A stretch of 64,000 bases of DNA from Aquilaria yunnanensis (GCA_039654915.1 CM077597.1:24836001-24900000); one strand, 5' to 3'; positions 46,573 to 58,087 are shown, numbered from the stretch's first letter. Made by a program: numbers and translations. Notes: a model not told the origin generated them from the letters alone.

Positions 46573-47460
46573 ACTCCTGAAAATTCAAAGATCCTCACAA
46601 ACACTCACCTCACGTATTTCACTCAAAAGATGAACACTCAAACACTCAATTTGTTAGTGAGATATTGCTATTCAAAGAGTACTCCAAAGTTCTAAGAAAA
46701 CTATCCTCAAAGCACACAAGAAAACCTGAATTTTTGAAGAACTATTTTGACTCCAAAAGAGGTGGGCTAAACAAGCTTTAAAAGACTCTAGGAAGCCCTT
46801 GCAATTGATGATCACAAGAACCACAAAGAAAGCTTTTTGGCTTAAAAAAATGGGATAGGTTTCGGGCGCAAAAACTTCCAACAATTTTGAGAAAACTCCT
46901 TTTCCTTTGCAAGCTCTTTCTTTTGTTCTTTTCTTTTTCTTTCTTTGTTCTTTTCTCTTTTCTCCCTTTTTTTTTTTTTTTTGCTTGCTGTTTGATACTA
47001 AAACAACTTTCTCCTTCAAGTTCCTTGCTGCCAAAGACAAAAAGTTAGAATTCTTTTCAGACAAAACAAGAAACTAGTGAAATTGGCACAATTTGAAGCA
47101 ACTTTGGTTGTACCGAAACTTCCTGAATTTGGATCCTTCTTTTTTGGTGTTTTCTTGACTCTAGGATGCTGGAAACAATGAAAACAAGAGAGATTAATAT
47201 GGCTGGACACGAAACAGAAAGATAAGAATCGAACAAGAAGAAACGAATTGAAACCGAGAAAAACTAGACAACACGGATTGACGTCTTTTGTTGTTTTTGT
47301 GATTTTCGGACTTGAACAAGGATGGAATAAAAAGAACAGACCTAAAACAAGAAGAAAACAAATTAAAACAGAGAATTAAAAGACAAAAATTACTGGACAG
47401 AATTGAAAGAAAAACGAAGGGAAACAAGAACACAAGATATGTCCTTCAATGGAACTTGTG
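46573..47460 (-). other. 5' leader of internal region 1
   Basis: About 890 bases between the primer site and the Gag start. On the plus strand it holds a long pyrimidine tract (about 46905-46982, ending in 16 T), so the RNA would be purine-rich there. The Lys-rich frame at 46672-47064 arises from this tract and is probably not coding. The second copy is at 52616-53503. Confidence 0.6.
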
Positions 47461-47474
47461 GCTCTGATACCAAC
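47461..47474 (-). other. Primer-binding site of internal region 1
   Basis: Minus strand GTTGGTATCAGAGC directly after LTR 2. TGGTATCAGAGC is the complement of the 3' end of plant initiator-Met tRNA, a perfect match to the usual gypsy primer site. Confidence 0.93.
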
Positions 47475-48459
47475 TGATGGGAACCCCGATGGTATAATGA
47501 CCATGAAACGCGCCCAAGATGAGATTCAAGCTCCACAAGACATCAAAAAGACTGGGTTTAAAACCCCCACCCCTAATCAACCTGTGATTAGAAACGAGAA
47601 GTATAGAACTCCAAGAACACAAGCATACTTGTGCACCAAGGCAGTCCGCCAAGAACCAAAGAGAAAACCTCTCCAAAGAGCAATATTATTTCGGCAATAA
47701 TCTGTATGTTTACAACCAGAATATGTGCCTTTATATAGGCCTAAGCTAGGGTTAAAAGCTAGGCAAAATTCGCAGCCTAAATCCCTTAGGAATCCTAGAT
47801 ACAAAGACATAGGAAATCCTAGTCAAATTAGGACTCTAATTCCTAGTTTGAACAAGTTTAATAAATGCAGCGTATTCCACTTGCCCAAACGATTTAAAAC
47901 TATTCCATAGCCTAAATAACTTCCTAAATAATGTATCTAAATAGGATTTGAACGAAAATAAAATATAAATACAAGATTAAACCCGAAAACTCCCAAATAG
48001 CCTTTTTGGGTGCATTTTGGGCACTTTAAGGTTCTCTCTTGTAACTTCAGCTCCAAGCTTGAATCTTTGAGTTCCAATGGCATGAATCTTCATATTAGAT
48101 GTGGTAATGAAGGTCTGGAAAGTTAGAGCTCAAAAATCCAGCTTGTGGACACAAAATGCATCAAGAACACTTAAGGTGGCTCAAATGGTGCACTTTGAGT
48201 GGCGTCCTTGGTGTCCTTGTTTTGTGACTTATCTAAGCACTCCAGAACTGAGTACCAAGCATATCCATCATCTCCATATGGTGTCTTGAAAGTTCCAGCA
48301 GCTCCTTGTGAAGTTTCATGTCTATTCTCCATGAAGAAACTTGAAACAAAGGCTTGTAGTGCACTTGAGAGCTCCTTAGCTTTCTTCCTTGTCATAGGTC
48401 CACTAGAAACCTTCAATGGGTCCTTGCCTTCTCCATGTGTGCCTTCCTTGATCATATCA
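47475..48459 (-). repeat. LTR 2 (shared middle LTR)
   Basis: Identical to LTR 1 and LTR 3 as far as I compared. It is at once the 5' LTR of the left internal region and the 3' LTR of the right one. It has no TSD of its own: it is flanked by the left region's primer site and the right region's polypurine tract. Confidence 0.95.
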
Positions 48460-49082
48460 ACTCCCCCCTCCTTAGAAGGATTCGTCCTTGAATCAAAACC
48501 TGCACTGGAAAAGGGAATTGAATCAATAACAATGAAATGATCAGCACATAAGCAATTACCTTTCACATAAGCACCAATAACATAGAATGCTTGTGTATGG
48601 AGCTTTAATCTTGAGCAAAACCTGAACCAATATCCAAATGCAATGATACCTCCTGGATCAAAGACAAAGCTTGAAACAATTAGCACAAAAAATCTGAATG
48701 TTTGCACAATTTTCATCTTAACTCTAGGCATCACTTTCATTGCCTCTACCATCTCAAAAACATTATTCTCACAACAAGTAAAAGTGTAGGAATAATTTAC
48801 CTTAGGGATGCTGTATGCACTCAAAACAAATGGACCTAAACTCACACAAGTGTTATGGTTATGAAATGCACAAGTTATGCATGTCAAGACAATACTTTGC
48901 ATAGGCCATTCAAACAAACAAGAATTGAACACAATATGGCCTAAACTAATAACAAAACTAGGATGCATGAATTTCACAAAAATCCTAAGCATTTTAAATG
49001 AAACAAGATTGGAGTAGATAGGATTAAGTGAAACCAATTCAGTAGCAAACTTATTTTTGCATGTATATGCACAACAATGCAT
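48171..49082 (-). CDS. Distal half of the Gag-only polyprotein, copy 2
   Basis: Same as the frame at 42128-43039 except for one residue (NPSKEGG here). The older family member also has Ser here, so Tyr in copy 1 is the newer state. It ends inside LTR 2. Confidence 0.5.
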   Translation of the reverse strand: MHCCAYTCKNKFATELVSLNPIYSNLVSFKMLRIFVKFMHPSFVISLGHIVFNSCLFEWPMQSIVLTCITCAFHNHNTCVSLGPFVLSAYSIPKVNYSYTFTCCENNVFEMVEAMKVMPRVKMKIVQTFRFFVLIVSSFVFDPGGIIAFGYWFRFCSRLKLHTQAFYVIGAYVKGNCLCADHFIVIDSIPFSSAGFDSRTNPSKEGGVDMIKEGTHGEGKDPLKVSSGPMTRKKAKELSSALQAFVSSFFMENRHETSQGAAGTFKTPYGDDGYAWYSVLECLDKSQNKDTKDATQSAPFEPP

Positions 49083-49101
49083 GAAATTTGCGCATGGGAT
49101 G

Positions 49102-50517
49102 TGTTAGTGTTGTGCCCAAAAAGCCAATCATGAGATGATTGTATTTTTGCAAATTGAGTCATGATATTTTATTGAGGCATTAATTCAGCAATTTTGTTTG
49201 TTGTTTTGTTTCTGCGTAACGTAATAAACATAATTGTAACCCTAGAATAATGATATTCTTAAACATCCCTAGTATAGTATTATTGTGGAGCGGGTTGCAA
49301 TAATACATAATGACTAGCATATGTGGAGACTAATATGAGATATGTAGTCTACATATGGGTACAAGTTGGAGAACTTGGGTACTGGACCGACCCACCATGA
49401 GAACACTTCATGGATCGTTATATGAGTGTCATAAGTGATTCTCATAGTGATCATGGTATATGTAGTCCTTCGACCTAAGGTCATCAAGGTTCCCTACATG
49501 TGAGTCACATACTTTGATACTTTCCTTTGTTGCTCGTAACTGAGTGAACTTGAAGGAGGTCATTGGGTATGTCACATATCATGCGGAGGGATTTGTATGA
49601 TCAAGATGGGATTTGTCCCTCCTATGTAACGGGAGTGATATCTTTGGGCCCCTTGATAGAGTGAGACTTAGAAAATGCATGGCCATGCTCCGATGAGTTG
49701 ATATATGATATCAATGTCGTCAGTTTAAGTTAGTCTACTCGGTAATCAAGAAACCAAAGATTGGGCTATACGAGAGTGACACATTCCATGTCTCGTGCTT
49801 AGTCTTGATATCTTGGACAAAGGGACAATGGCATATATCGGTGATGATCATAAAGGTTTAGTCGATTCACCGACAATCTTGTCGCTTGGGTAGCAATGAT
49901 GTGTTGCTAGACACCGCTCATTGCTTATGATCATAAATGTGATTTATGATCATTGCCAACATGGCAAGAGCCTATTGGGTCGCACACATAGAGCTATTTG
50001 GATCATTAGAGTGCATGGGCTAATTATTTGGGTTATGGTTTCACTTTAATTTCGTATTAATAATGGGCCAAGGAGTTGAGCCATTATTAAGCCCGAAATT
50101 AAATCCTAATTGGATTAGGGCTTTGAAACCCATTAGGCCTGGAAGTTGAGTCTCACTATAAATACAACTTTTAAGTGAGAAATTTGTAGGTCTCCTTGCC
50201 CTAGCCTCCCAAAAGGACAGCCGCACTCTTCTCTTGCAATTCCTTGGAGGACGCAAGCTAGCACTGCGAGCGCAAGAGAAACGCATCTGCCGGGACGTGG
50301 TGGAAGCGTGGTGATCCCGAGAGGCTCGTGTGGATACCATAGAGAGCCTGAACACGTCAACTGTTCAGGTTTTGTGATTCGACTCTACAGTTGAGTGAGA
50401 GATCTCAACCAAAAATTAGGTATGAAATTTTCGAACACCCGGTTTACCCCGTTTCACTTGGATCCTGGAGGGTTTCGGTTAAATTCCGCTGCGCTGTTTG
50501 GCTCCCGAAACCCAACA
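49102..50517 (+). mobile_element. Copia-like solo LTR inside internal region 2
   Basis: The same insertion as at 43059-44474, at the identical site and with the same GGATG flanks (49097-49101 and 50518-50522). It therefore predates the duplication of the internal region. Confidence 0.85.
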
Positions 50518-52615
50518 GGATGTGACACAAAACAAAGGATTCAACATACCTCCATAAAAGGCTGAATTTAAATCTAGAATTTTCACTCAAAATAAAAACT
50601 TTCAGGTTTGGACATAAAGCAAAAAGATCAAGACTCAAAATTTTGTGTAATGCATGTGTCATGACAAAAAAATGCTTGCTGGAAATTAAAGATTGACACA
50701 GAAAAATGGGCTGAATATAAATGGGAAACACATAAATATGTAATGCATGGGTAACAACCAATTTATGCATGCAAAATTCCAAAGAAGTAGATTTAACTTG
50801 AGACAAAACAAAACAATGTGACATGGATGCAAAACTAACAAATTCAGAAACAAAAGACAACAAAACAGATTTTCCTCTAGAGAAACTCAAGCAATTCCAA
50901 AGATGATTTGACAAAACCAAAGAATTAGAAGCTTTTAAATCATATTTTGTCAAAGTTTCAGGCTTACTTCCTTCTCTTAATCTAGTTTCATGAAAACCAT
51001 TTGTCAAAATAACATTGCAAGAAAACACACATTGTTTGAGATTTTCATGCAAAACTACATCAAATCTAGGTGTTAGGAAGAAATACATTACAGTGGTTGG
51101 ACTTAGTCTCCAAGTATCTTCCTTTGATGTTGGAACCAAAAAATTTCCACCTTTGCACTTAATGGCTTCGGTTGGAGTTGCATTAATTTCATCCCCTTGA
51201 AACATAGGATAAGAAACAATGTTAGGCAAATTTTTGCATATGAAATCACTTAGGCTTACCTTAACTTGTTCCTTCTCAACCTCCTTTTTTGTTTTAATGC
51301 ATGGGACATGGCTTGGAATATTAGGAACACCAACTTCTTTAATGGGCAGCAACTCACTTGATTCTTGTAGCTCATCTCCACTTAATTCCTGAAAAGAAGA
51401 CAACACAACACTCAAAAAAGACTTTGTTATGTTAGATGAAAGTATGGCTTCTTTGTAGGTCTTTCTCTCTTCACTCAGCTTGGGTTCATTGCACTCTTGT
51501 CTTCTCTCAACTTCGCACTCAATTTCTTCTCTCGGGAACTCTCTACTCTTCTTCCCCTCATGTTCACTCTTCTCACTTAATCTCTCGGTTGTTCTCTCAA
51601 CTTTCCCCTCATCACTCTTGCCTTCAACTTTCCCCTCTTTCTCTTTTCTCTCAACCTTACTTTGAAATTTTCTTTGATCCTCAAAGACTTGTTGTGGTGA
51701 AAGTGGTACAAGCATGATTGAATTTTCTTGTTGAGATTGAGACAAGTCTCCTTTTGTGATCTCCATGTTTGGCTTGGGTACTTCTCTTACATCTTTGCTC
51801 CATGCTCCTCTCCATGTGGAAATTCCTCCTTGACACATCTTGGATGCCTTGGACCTTTTGATGATTTTCTCGGCCTTGGTGGCATAGTAAAGCAAATCCT
51901 CCATGTTCAAATAAGGTGCCATTTCCACTTTGTTGGCAATCTCAGGATTGAGACCATTAATGAATCTAGCAATGGTGGTCTCCTCATCCTCCATGATGTT
52001 GGCTCGGGTCAAGGTTATCTCCAAGTCTTTATGGTAGTCCTCCACACTCCTTTGGCCTTGCACAAGCCTTTGAAGTTTGAGGTGTTGATCTCTATAGTAG
52101 TAACTTGGAACAAATCTCTTTCTCATCATGGCTTTAAGAGCTCTCCATGTATTGATGGGTTCCTCCTCATTCCTCCTCCTAGAAGTGACAACCTGGTTCC
52201 ACCATACAAGAGCATAATCAGTGAATTCAATAGTAGCCACTTTAACTTTCTTTTCCTCAGAATAGTGATGGCACTCAAACACCATCTCAATCTTTTGCTC
52301 CCACTCCCAATATGCATCTGGATCACTCCTCCCTTGGAAAGGTGGAATGGTAAGCTTGATGGAGCTTAGATTGTTGTCCTCCCTTGGCTCCCCCCTCCTT
52401 GGAAGCCCATGGTCATGCCAATGCCCTTCTTCCTCCTCGGGCTCTTCTCTCCTTGGACCTCTCCTTGGTTGCAAGATGGGATTTGGTCTCCTTGGCAACC
52501 TCAAGTCAATGTCCTCAATCCTCCCAACAAGTCTATTGAGAGTTTCTTGAAGCTCTCTCATGGTTGGCTCATCATTGTGTCTCACTTCCATCCTCCTATC
52601 CTCTTGGCCCTCCAT
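50444..52615 (-). CDS. gag: Gag-type polyprotein without pol, copy 2 (723 aa)
   Basis: Translation identical to copy 1 at 44401-46572, including the missing zinc knuckle and the truncation in the copia-like LTR. With LTR 3 upstream this copy has a complete promoter LTR, leader and primer site, so it is the copy most likely to be expressed (inference). Confidence 0.85.
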   Translation of the reverse strand: MEGQEDRRMEVRHNDEPTMRELQETLNRLVGRIEDIDLRLPRRPNPILQPRRGPRREEPEEEEGHWHDHGLPRRGEPREDNNLSSIKLTIPPFQGRSDPDAYWEWEQKIEMVFECHHYSEEKKVKVATIEFTDYALVWWNQVVTSRRRNEEEPINTWRALKAMMRKRFVPSYYYRDQHLKLQRLVQGQRSVEDYHKDLEITLTRANIMEDEETTIARFINGLNPEIANKVEMAPYLNMEDLLYYATKAEKIIKRSKASKMCQGGISTWRGAWSKDVREVPKPNMEITKGDLSQSQQENSIMLVPLSPQQVFEDQRKFQSKVERKEKEGKVEGKSDEGKVERTTERLSEKSEHEGKKSREFPREEIECEVERRQECNEPKLSEERKTYKEAILSSNITKSFLSVVLSSFQELSGDELQESSELLPIKEVGVPNIPSHVPCIKTKKEVEKEQVKVSLSDFICKNLPNIVSYPMFQGDEINATPTEAIKCKGGNFLVPTSKEDTWRLSPTTVMYFFLTPRFDVVLHENLKQCVFSCNVILTNGFHETRLREGSKPETLTKYDLKASNSLVLSNHLWNCLSFSRGKSVLLSFVSEFVSFASMSHCFVLSQVKSTSLEFCMHKLVVTHALHIYVFPIYIQPIFLCQSLISSKHFFVMTHALHKILSLDLFALCPNLKVFILSENSRFKFSLLWRYVESFVLCHILLGFGSQTAQRNLTETLQDPSETG

Positions 52616-53503
52616 ACTCCTGAAAATTCAAAGATCCTCACAAACACTCACCTCACGTATTTCACTCAAAAGATGAACACTCAAACACTCAATTTGTTAG
52701 TGAGATATTGCTATTCAAAGAGTACTCCAAAGTTCTAAGAAAACTATCCTCAAAGCACACAAGAAAACCTGAATTTTTGAAGAACTATTTTGACTCCAAA
52801 AGAGGTGGGCTAAACAAGCTTTAAAAGACTCTAGGAAGCCCTTGCAATTGATGATCACAAGAACCACAAAGAAAGCTTTTTGGCTTAAAAAAATGGGATA
52901 GGTTTCGGGCGCAAAAACTTCCAACAATTTTGAGAAAACTCCTTTTCCTTTGCAAGCTCTTTCTTTTGTTCTTTTCTTTTTCTTTCTTTGTTCTTTTCTC
53001 TTTTCTCCCTTTTTTTTTTTTTTTTGCTTGCTGTTTGATACTAAAACAACTTTCTCCTTCAAGTTCCTTGCTGCCAAAGACAAAAAGTTAGAATTCTTTT
53101 CAGACAAAACAAGAAACTAGTGAAATTGGCACAATTTGAAGCAACTTTGGTTGTACCGAAACTTCCTGAATTTGGATCCTTCTTTTTTGGTGTTTTCTTG
53201 ACTCTAGGATGCTGGAAACAATGAAAACAAGAGAGATTAATATGGCTGGACACGAAACAGAAAGATAAGAATCGAACAAGAAGAAACGAATTGAAACCGA
53301 GAAAAACTAGACAACACGGATTGACGTCTTTTGTTGTTTTTGTGATTTTCGGACTTGAACAAGGATGGAATAAAAAGAACAGACCTAAAACAAGAAGAAA
53401 ACAAATTAAAACAGAGAATTAAAAGACAAAAATTACTGGACAGAATTGAAAGAAAAACGAAGGGAAACAAGAACACAAGATATGTCCTTCAATGGAACTT
53501 GTG

Positions 53504-53517
53504 GCTCTGATACCAAC
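53504..53517 (-). other. Primer-binding site of internal region 2
   Basis: Minus strand GTTGGTATCAGAGC directly after LTR 3; same initiator-Met-tRNA match as at 47461. Confidence 0.93.
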
Positions 53518-54502
53518 TGATGGGAACCCCGATGGTATAATGACCATGAAACGCGCCCAAGATGAGATTCAAGCTCCACAAGACATCAAAAAGACTGGGT
53601 TTAAAACCCCCACCCCTAATCAACCTGTGATTAGAAACGAGAAGTATAGAACTCCAAGAACACAAGCATACTTGTGCACCAAGGCAGTCCGCCAAGAACC
53701 AAAGAGAAAACCTCTCCAAAGAGCAATATTATTTCGGCAATAATCTGTATGTTTACAACCAGAATATGTGCCTTTATATAGGCCTAAGCTAGGGTTAAAA
53801 GCTAGGCAAAATTCGCAGCCTAAATCCCTTAGGAATCCTAGATACAAAGACATAGGAAATCCTAGTCAAATTAGGACTCTAATTCCTAGTTTGAACAAGT
53901 TTAATAAATGCAGCGTATTCCACTTGCCCAAACGATTTAAAACTATTCCATAGCCTAAATAACTTCCTAAATAATGTATCTAAATAGGATTTGAACGAAA
54001 ATAAAATATAAATACAAGATTAAACCCGAAAACTCCCAAATAGCCTTTTTGGGTGCATTTTGGGCACTTTAAGGTTCTCTCTTGTAACTTCAGCTCCAAG
54101 CTTGAATCTTTGAGTTCCAATGGCATGAATCTTCATATTAGATGTGGTAATGAAGGTCTGGAAAGTTAGAGCTCAAAAATCCAGCTTGTGGACACAAAAT
54201 GCATCAAGAACACTTAAGGTGGCTCAAATGGTGCACTTTGAGTGGCGTCCTTGGTGTCCTTGTTTTGTGACTTATCTAAGCACTCCAGAACTGAGTACCA
54301 AGCATATCCATCATCTCCATATGGTGTCTTGAAAGTTCCAGCAGCTCCTTGTGAAGTTTCATGTCTATTCTCCATGAAGAAACTTGAAACAAAGGCTTGT
54401 AGTGCACTTGAGAGCTCCTTAGCTTTCTTCCTTGTCATAGGTCCACTAGAAACCTTCAATGGGTCCTTGCCTTCTCCATGTGTGCCTTCCTTGATCATAT
54501 CA
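53518..54502 (-). repeat. LTR 3 (rightmost; 5' LTR of internal region 2)
   Basis: Begins on the minus strand at 54502 with TGATATGATCAAGG and is bordered on its outer side by AAAAG, the TSD shared with LTR 1. Its sequence appears identical to the other two LTRs. Confidence 0.95.
53771..53780 (-). promoter_or_regulatory. TATA box in LTR 3
   Basis: Minus strand TATATAAAGG in 'ggcctatataaaggcaca'. Equivalent sites are at 41685-41694 and 47728-47737. A plausible core promoter for the element RNA. Confidence 0.6.
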
Positions 54503-54668
54503 AAAAGTTACTCAAATTACTTGTTCAGGTCATCCGTTTTAGGGGTCGATATTTGGTAAGGGAGTATTGAAATTTATTCCACTTTAGGTTGAAAGTGAAT
54601 GGAAAACTAGAACTCAGGCTTAGGTAGTAACCTATGTAAATTAATTGGGAACACCTTGTTGAACTGAA
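54503..54668 (-). pseudogene. Old gypsy pol: segment just before the RT motifs, separated by the tandem insertion
   Basis: On the minus strand this short stretch reads, with stops, NKVFPINLHRLLPKPEF, FSIHFQPK, ISILPYQISTPKTDDLNK. This is the usual '[11 protein letters not shown]..[12 protein letters not shown].PISippYRM.p.E..elk' region that precedes the RT motifs. It is the direct upstream neighbour of the LLEKGFIWPSVSPS segment at 41400-41431, now 13 kb away. Upstream of about 54668 the similarity stops. Confidence 0.8.
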
Positions 54669-55635
54669 TGGCCTTGTGATATGCACATATTTATTCATGT
54701 TTTCTTTATGCTTTTTCTTGATAATTACTTGTTTTTTATATTTCTTGGTAGGAATTGGTGCTTAATTGATTCATATTTTTTTTAAGTTTTAGCTCTTTTA
54801 TGGTTAGGAAGGATTTTGCATAAGTTTTGGAGCTAAATTTCAAGTTTTGTAAGAAATTGGAGTAAACATGGCTTCATATATGCCCATGTTAGCACCAAAC
54901 ATGCCTATGTTACCCTGTTACATGCCCTTGTTCATTGCCAAACCCATGATCCAAACCATGTCATTAATTGTTCATGATTTTTACATTCTAGAGGTGAAAC
55001 ACAAACATGTCCCAAATTGTGTTTAAATATTGTTAAGGTTTTATTGAGTTATTTCAATAGAAAAAAAAATAAGGAGAAGGGAAAGGGACCCTAAGGCTGC
55101 CAAAGGCAGCCAAAGGTGGCCAAGTTAGAGAATAGGAAGGTGAAAAATACATAGAAAGAGTGTTTAGTTTTCATAGTATAAGGTTGCTTGAGGTAATTTA
55201 GATGATCAATGACATGATTCATAGTTGACACAAACTCTTCATACTACACTAATAAATAACATGTGAACTCATAGGCAAGTACACCTATCATCAAAGTATA
55301 GTAGTGGCAAGTATCAAGATCCTTTACCTCAAAGAACTGAGCTATCTACTATACTCAACCTTTCTTTATTATCTACTTGAAAATTTAGAAGTTTTCTTTA
55401 ACCATTAACAATGAATTAAACTAAACTAAACTAATGTAGTAAAAATAATAACTAACCAATTGCTGGCAGCATAAAGCGATCAGATAATCAATAATAAAAA
55501 CTCTCATACTTAGATATGAATTCCCCTAGAAATCCCTTTTGTTGCTTGTCCTTCGGGTTAACAAGATTGTGATTAACTTGGATCATGGAGTACTACCTAA
55601 TTTAGATTAGCTCCCTATTATTCTTGTTACACTAA
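54669..55635. other. Unclassified repeat-like DNA, left part
   Basis: No coding frame of interest. A 'aactcataggcaagtacacctatcatcaaagtatagtagtggcaagtatcaagatcc' stretch (about 55264-55320) resembles sequences near LTRs of some plant gypsy elements (weak recollection). It appears to continue at 62747 on the far side of the inserted element. Confidence 0.4.
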
Positions 55636-56769
55636 TGATACGAACACAAGATGTTTTTCAAGCTCCACAAGACATCAAAGAGATTGGATTTAAACCCCCA
55701 CCCCTAATCTACTTGTGATTAGAAACAAGAAGTATATGAAAACCAAGAACACAAGCAACTTGCACACTAACGTAGTCCTCAAAGAACAAAAGAGAATTTT
55801 TCTTCAAAGTAGCAATATTATTTCATATAAAAGTTGTGTTTTACAACTAGAATATGTGCCTATTTATAGGCCTAAACTAGGGTAAAAGACTCAGTGAAAT
55901 TCTCAGCCCAAGTCACATAGGAAACCTAGGTACAAAAAACTTAAGAAAACCTAGTCAAACTAGGATTCCTACATCCATTTAACACATGTTTAAGGTGTGC
56001 GGCGTATGCCACTTATCCTATGTGACCTGAATCAATTCCATAGCCTAAATAAAGCCCTAAATAATTTAAATAATCAGGAAAATAAATAAAATAAAGTGCA
56101 AATACAAGTTTGGCCCTAAAAACCCCAAAATGGTCTTCTTGGGTGCACTTATGGGCTCTTTAGGGTTTTTGCTTGTATCTTAAACTCCAAGCTTGAATAT
56201 TGAGTTCCATTGGATTGAGACCTTCTCTTAGATGTTGAAAAGAGGGATTGAAACTTTATAACTCAAAGATTTAGCTTGTGGAAGAAATTGGCTCAAGAAC
56301 ACTTCAAGGTGGCTCCAAAGATGCATGTGTTAGCTCCAAGCTTTGAAATTGTGCACTTAGGGGTGTAGAACGTATCCAAGCTGCTGTATTGGTTTCCCTT
56401 CCATAATATAAGATCCAAAAATTCTAGAATAAGCATAAGATACATCCTTGGCACCATGGATTTGAATTAATACAAATCAGACTCCCTTTAGGCTTCATTT
56501 GAGCATGATGAAACAAAAACTTGGGCATTTGTCCTCCCTCCAAGTATGATACCTTATCTTGTCTTGGATACCTTTGAAATAACTTAATAAAGGCATATTT
56601 ACTTGAAATAGCTCCTTTTGAATGGCTATAGGACTGTTGAGCTTGAACTTGCACCATTAAGGCTTGTATGTGCACTTTGAGCTCCTTAGCCATCTTCCTT
56701 GTCAATGGTGCACTAGTTATCTTCAATGGGTCCTTGCCATACTTGGTTGTTTCTTTCTTGATCATATCA
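55636..56769 (-). repeat. 3' LTR of the older element (1,134 bp)
   Basis: Plus-strand start TGATACGAACACAAG, end GATCATATCA, followed by the polypurine tract (minus AAGGAGGGGAGAGT, 56770-56783). Encodes the APLTRKMAKEL version of the conserved tail. Confidence 0.85.
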
Positions 56770-56933
56770 ACTCTCCCCTCCTTAGAAGGATTCATCCTCG
56801 AATCAAGACCTACATTAGAAAAGGGAATTGAATTAATAACGATGAAATAATCAACAAATAAGCACTTACCTTTTACACAAGCACCAATAGCATGGAGTGC
56901 TTGTGTGTGGAGATTTAATCTTGTGAAAAACAT
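56424..56933 (-). pseudogene. C-terminal end of the polyprotein in the older element
   Basis: An open stretch of 169 codons crossing the polypurine tract (NPSKEGRVDM) into the LTR (DPLKITSAPLTRKMAKEL). After the conserved tail it differs from the young copies: KVHIQALMVQVQAQQSYSH and then unrecognised sequence. Separated from its upstream part by the solo LTR at 57068. Confidence 0.55.
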
Positions 56934-57067
56934 GAAAAAATAACCAAATTCAATGATAATTTTGATACCTCAAGGTTCAAAAACAAAGTTAGAAGCAATT
57001 AGCACAAAAAATCTGAAAGTTTGCATAATTTTCATCTTATCTCTAGGCATCGCTTTCATTGCCTTTG

Positions 57068-58087
57068 TGATGCGAACCCCGACGGTATAAAGACCATGAA
57101 ACGCGCCCAAGATGTGATTCAAGCTCCACAAGACATCAAAGAGACTAGGTTTAAAACCCCCACCCCTAATCAACCTGTGATTAGAAACGAGAAGTATAGA
57201 ACTCCAAGAACACAAGCAAACTTGTGCACCAAGGCAGTCCACAAAGAACCAAAGAGAAAACCTCTCCGAAGAGCAATATTATTTCGAAATTTTTCTGTGT
57301 GTTTACATCCAGAATATGTGCCTTTATATAGGCCTAAACTAGGGTTAAAATCTGGGCAAAATTCGCAGCCTAAATCCCTTAGGAATCCTAGATACAAAGA
57401 CATAGGAAATCCTAGTCAAATTAGGACTCTAATTCCTAGTTTGAACAAGTTTAATGAATGCAGCATATGCCACTTGTCCAAAACGATTTAAAACTATTCC
57501 ATAGCCTAAATAACTTCCTAAATAATGTATCTAAATAGGATTTGAACGAAAATAAACTATAAATACAAGATTGGCCATGAAAACCCCAAAATAGTCTTCT
57601 CGGGTGGTTCCTGCTCGTGTCTTCAACTTCAAGATGAAATTCGAACTTCATGAAGCCATGATTTCTCAAAATGTAAAACATGAAAGTTGTAGATATATTT
57701 CTTAGCTTTGAAATGACACCTGAACCACACAAAACAGACATCTAAAGCCAAAGATATGACCAAAATACTGCAACTGCTTCTGAACCAGCGATAACTCGTA
57801 AATCGCGACTTTGAAGCTAAATTGGACCTCCTTAACGTGAAAACTGGGCTTGATGGTCTTCATATGATTTTTAGCTCCAGATGTTATATTTCCAATGAAT
57901 CAAGAATTACTCAATTCTGATCTGTTTAGCTGAAGATATGATTTTTCCACCAGAACATCGCCAATCTGTCAAAATCTAAGCATGAAGTGCACTAGTGAGC
58001 TCATTAGCCTTCTTCCTTGTCAATGGTCCACTAGTTATCTTTAATGGATCCTTGCCATCCTTAGTTGTGCCTTATTTGATCGTATCA
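57068..58087 (-). mobile_element. Solo LTR (1,020 bp) of the same family, nested
   Basis: Begins TGATGCGAACCCC and ends GATCGTATCA, with a perfect 5-bp TSD CTTTG (57063-57067 and 58088-58092). The outer element's sequence joins across it ('cattgcctttg' / 'ccatttaaaaaacatt', matching 42695-42725). It is closer to the young LTRs (41432 etc.) in its left part than to the LTRs of the element around it. Confidence 0.9.

Larger units (their letters stand above)
41432..54502 (-). mobile_element. Tandem Gag-only LTR retrotransposon: LTR-INT-LTR-INT-LTR
   Basis: Three LTRs of 985 bp start at 41432, 47475 and 53518, exactly 6,043 bp apart, with two internal regions between them. One 5-bp TSD, AAAAG, flanks the whole (41427-41431 and 54503-54507). 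The only differences I found between the two periods are at 42432/48475 (T/G) and 42446/48489 (C/T). The element is transcribed from the minus strand: the primer site lies beside the right-hand LTR of each internal region and the polypurine tract beside the left-hand one. It encodes a Gag-type protein but none of protease, RT, RNase H or integrase, so it fits the TR-GAG/LARD class of non-autonomous elements. It sits inside the RT gene of the old gypsy. Confidence 0.93.

Noticed and set aside
46672..47064. 130-codon minus-strand frame with a Lys/Glu run (and 52715-53107)
   Set aside because: The Lys run comes from a long pyrimidine tract in the leader; the frame lies before the Gag start and has no domain.
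41432..54502. Two independent insertions of the same element side by side
   Set aside because: Only one TSD surrounds the whole and the middle LTR is shared; two insertions would give four LTRs or a second TSD.
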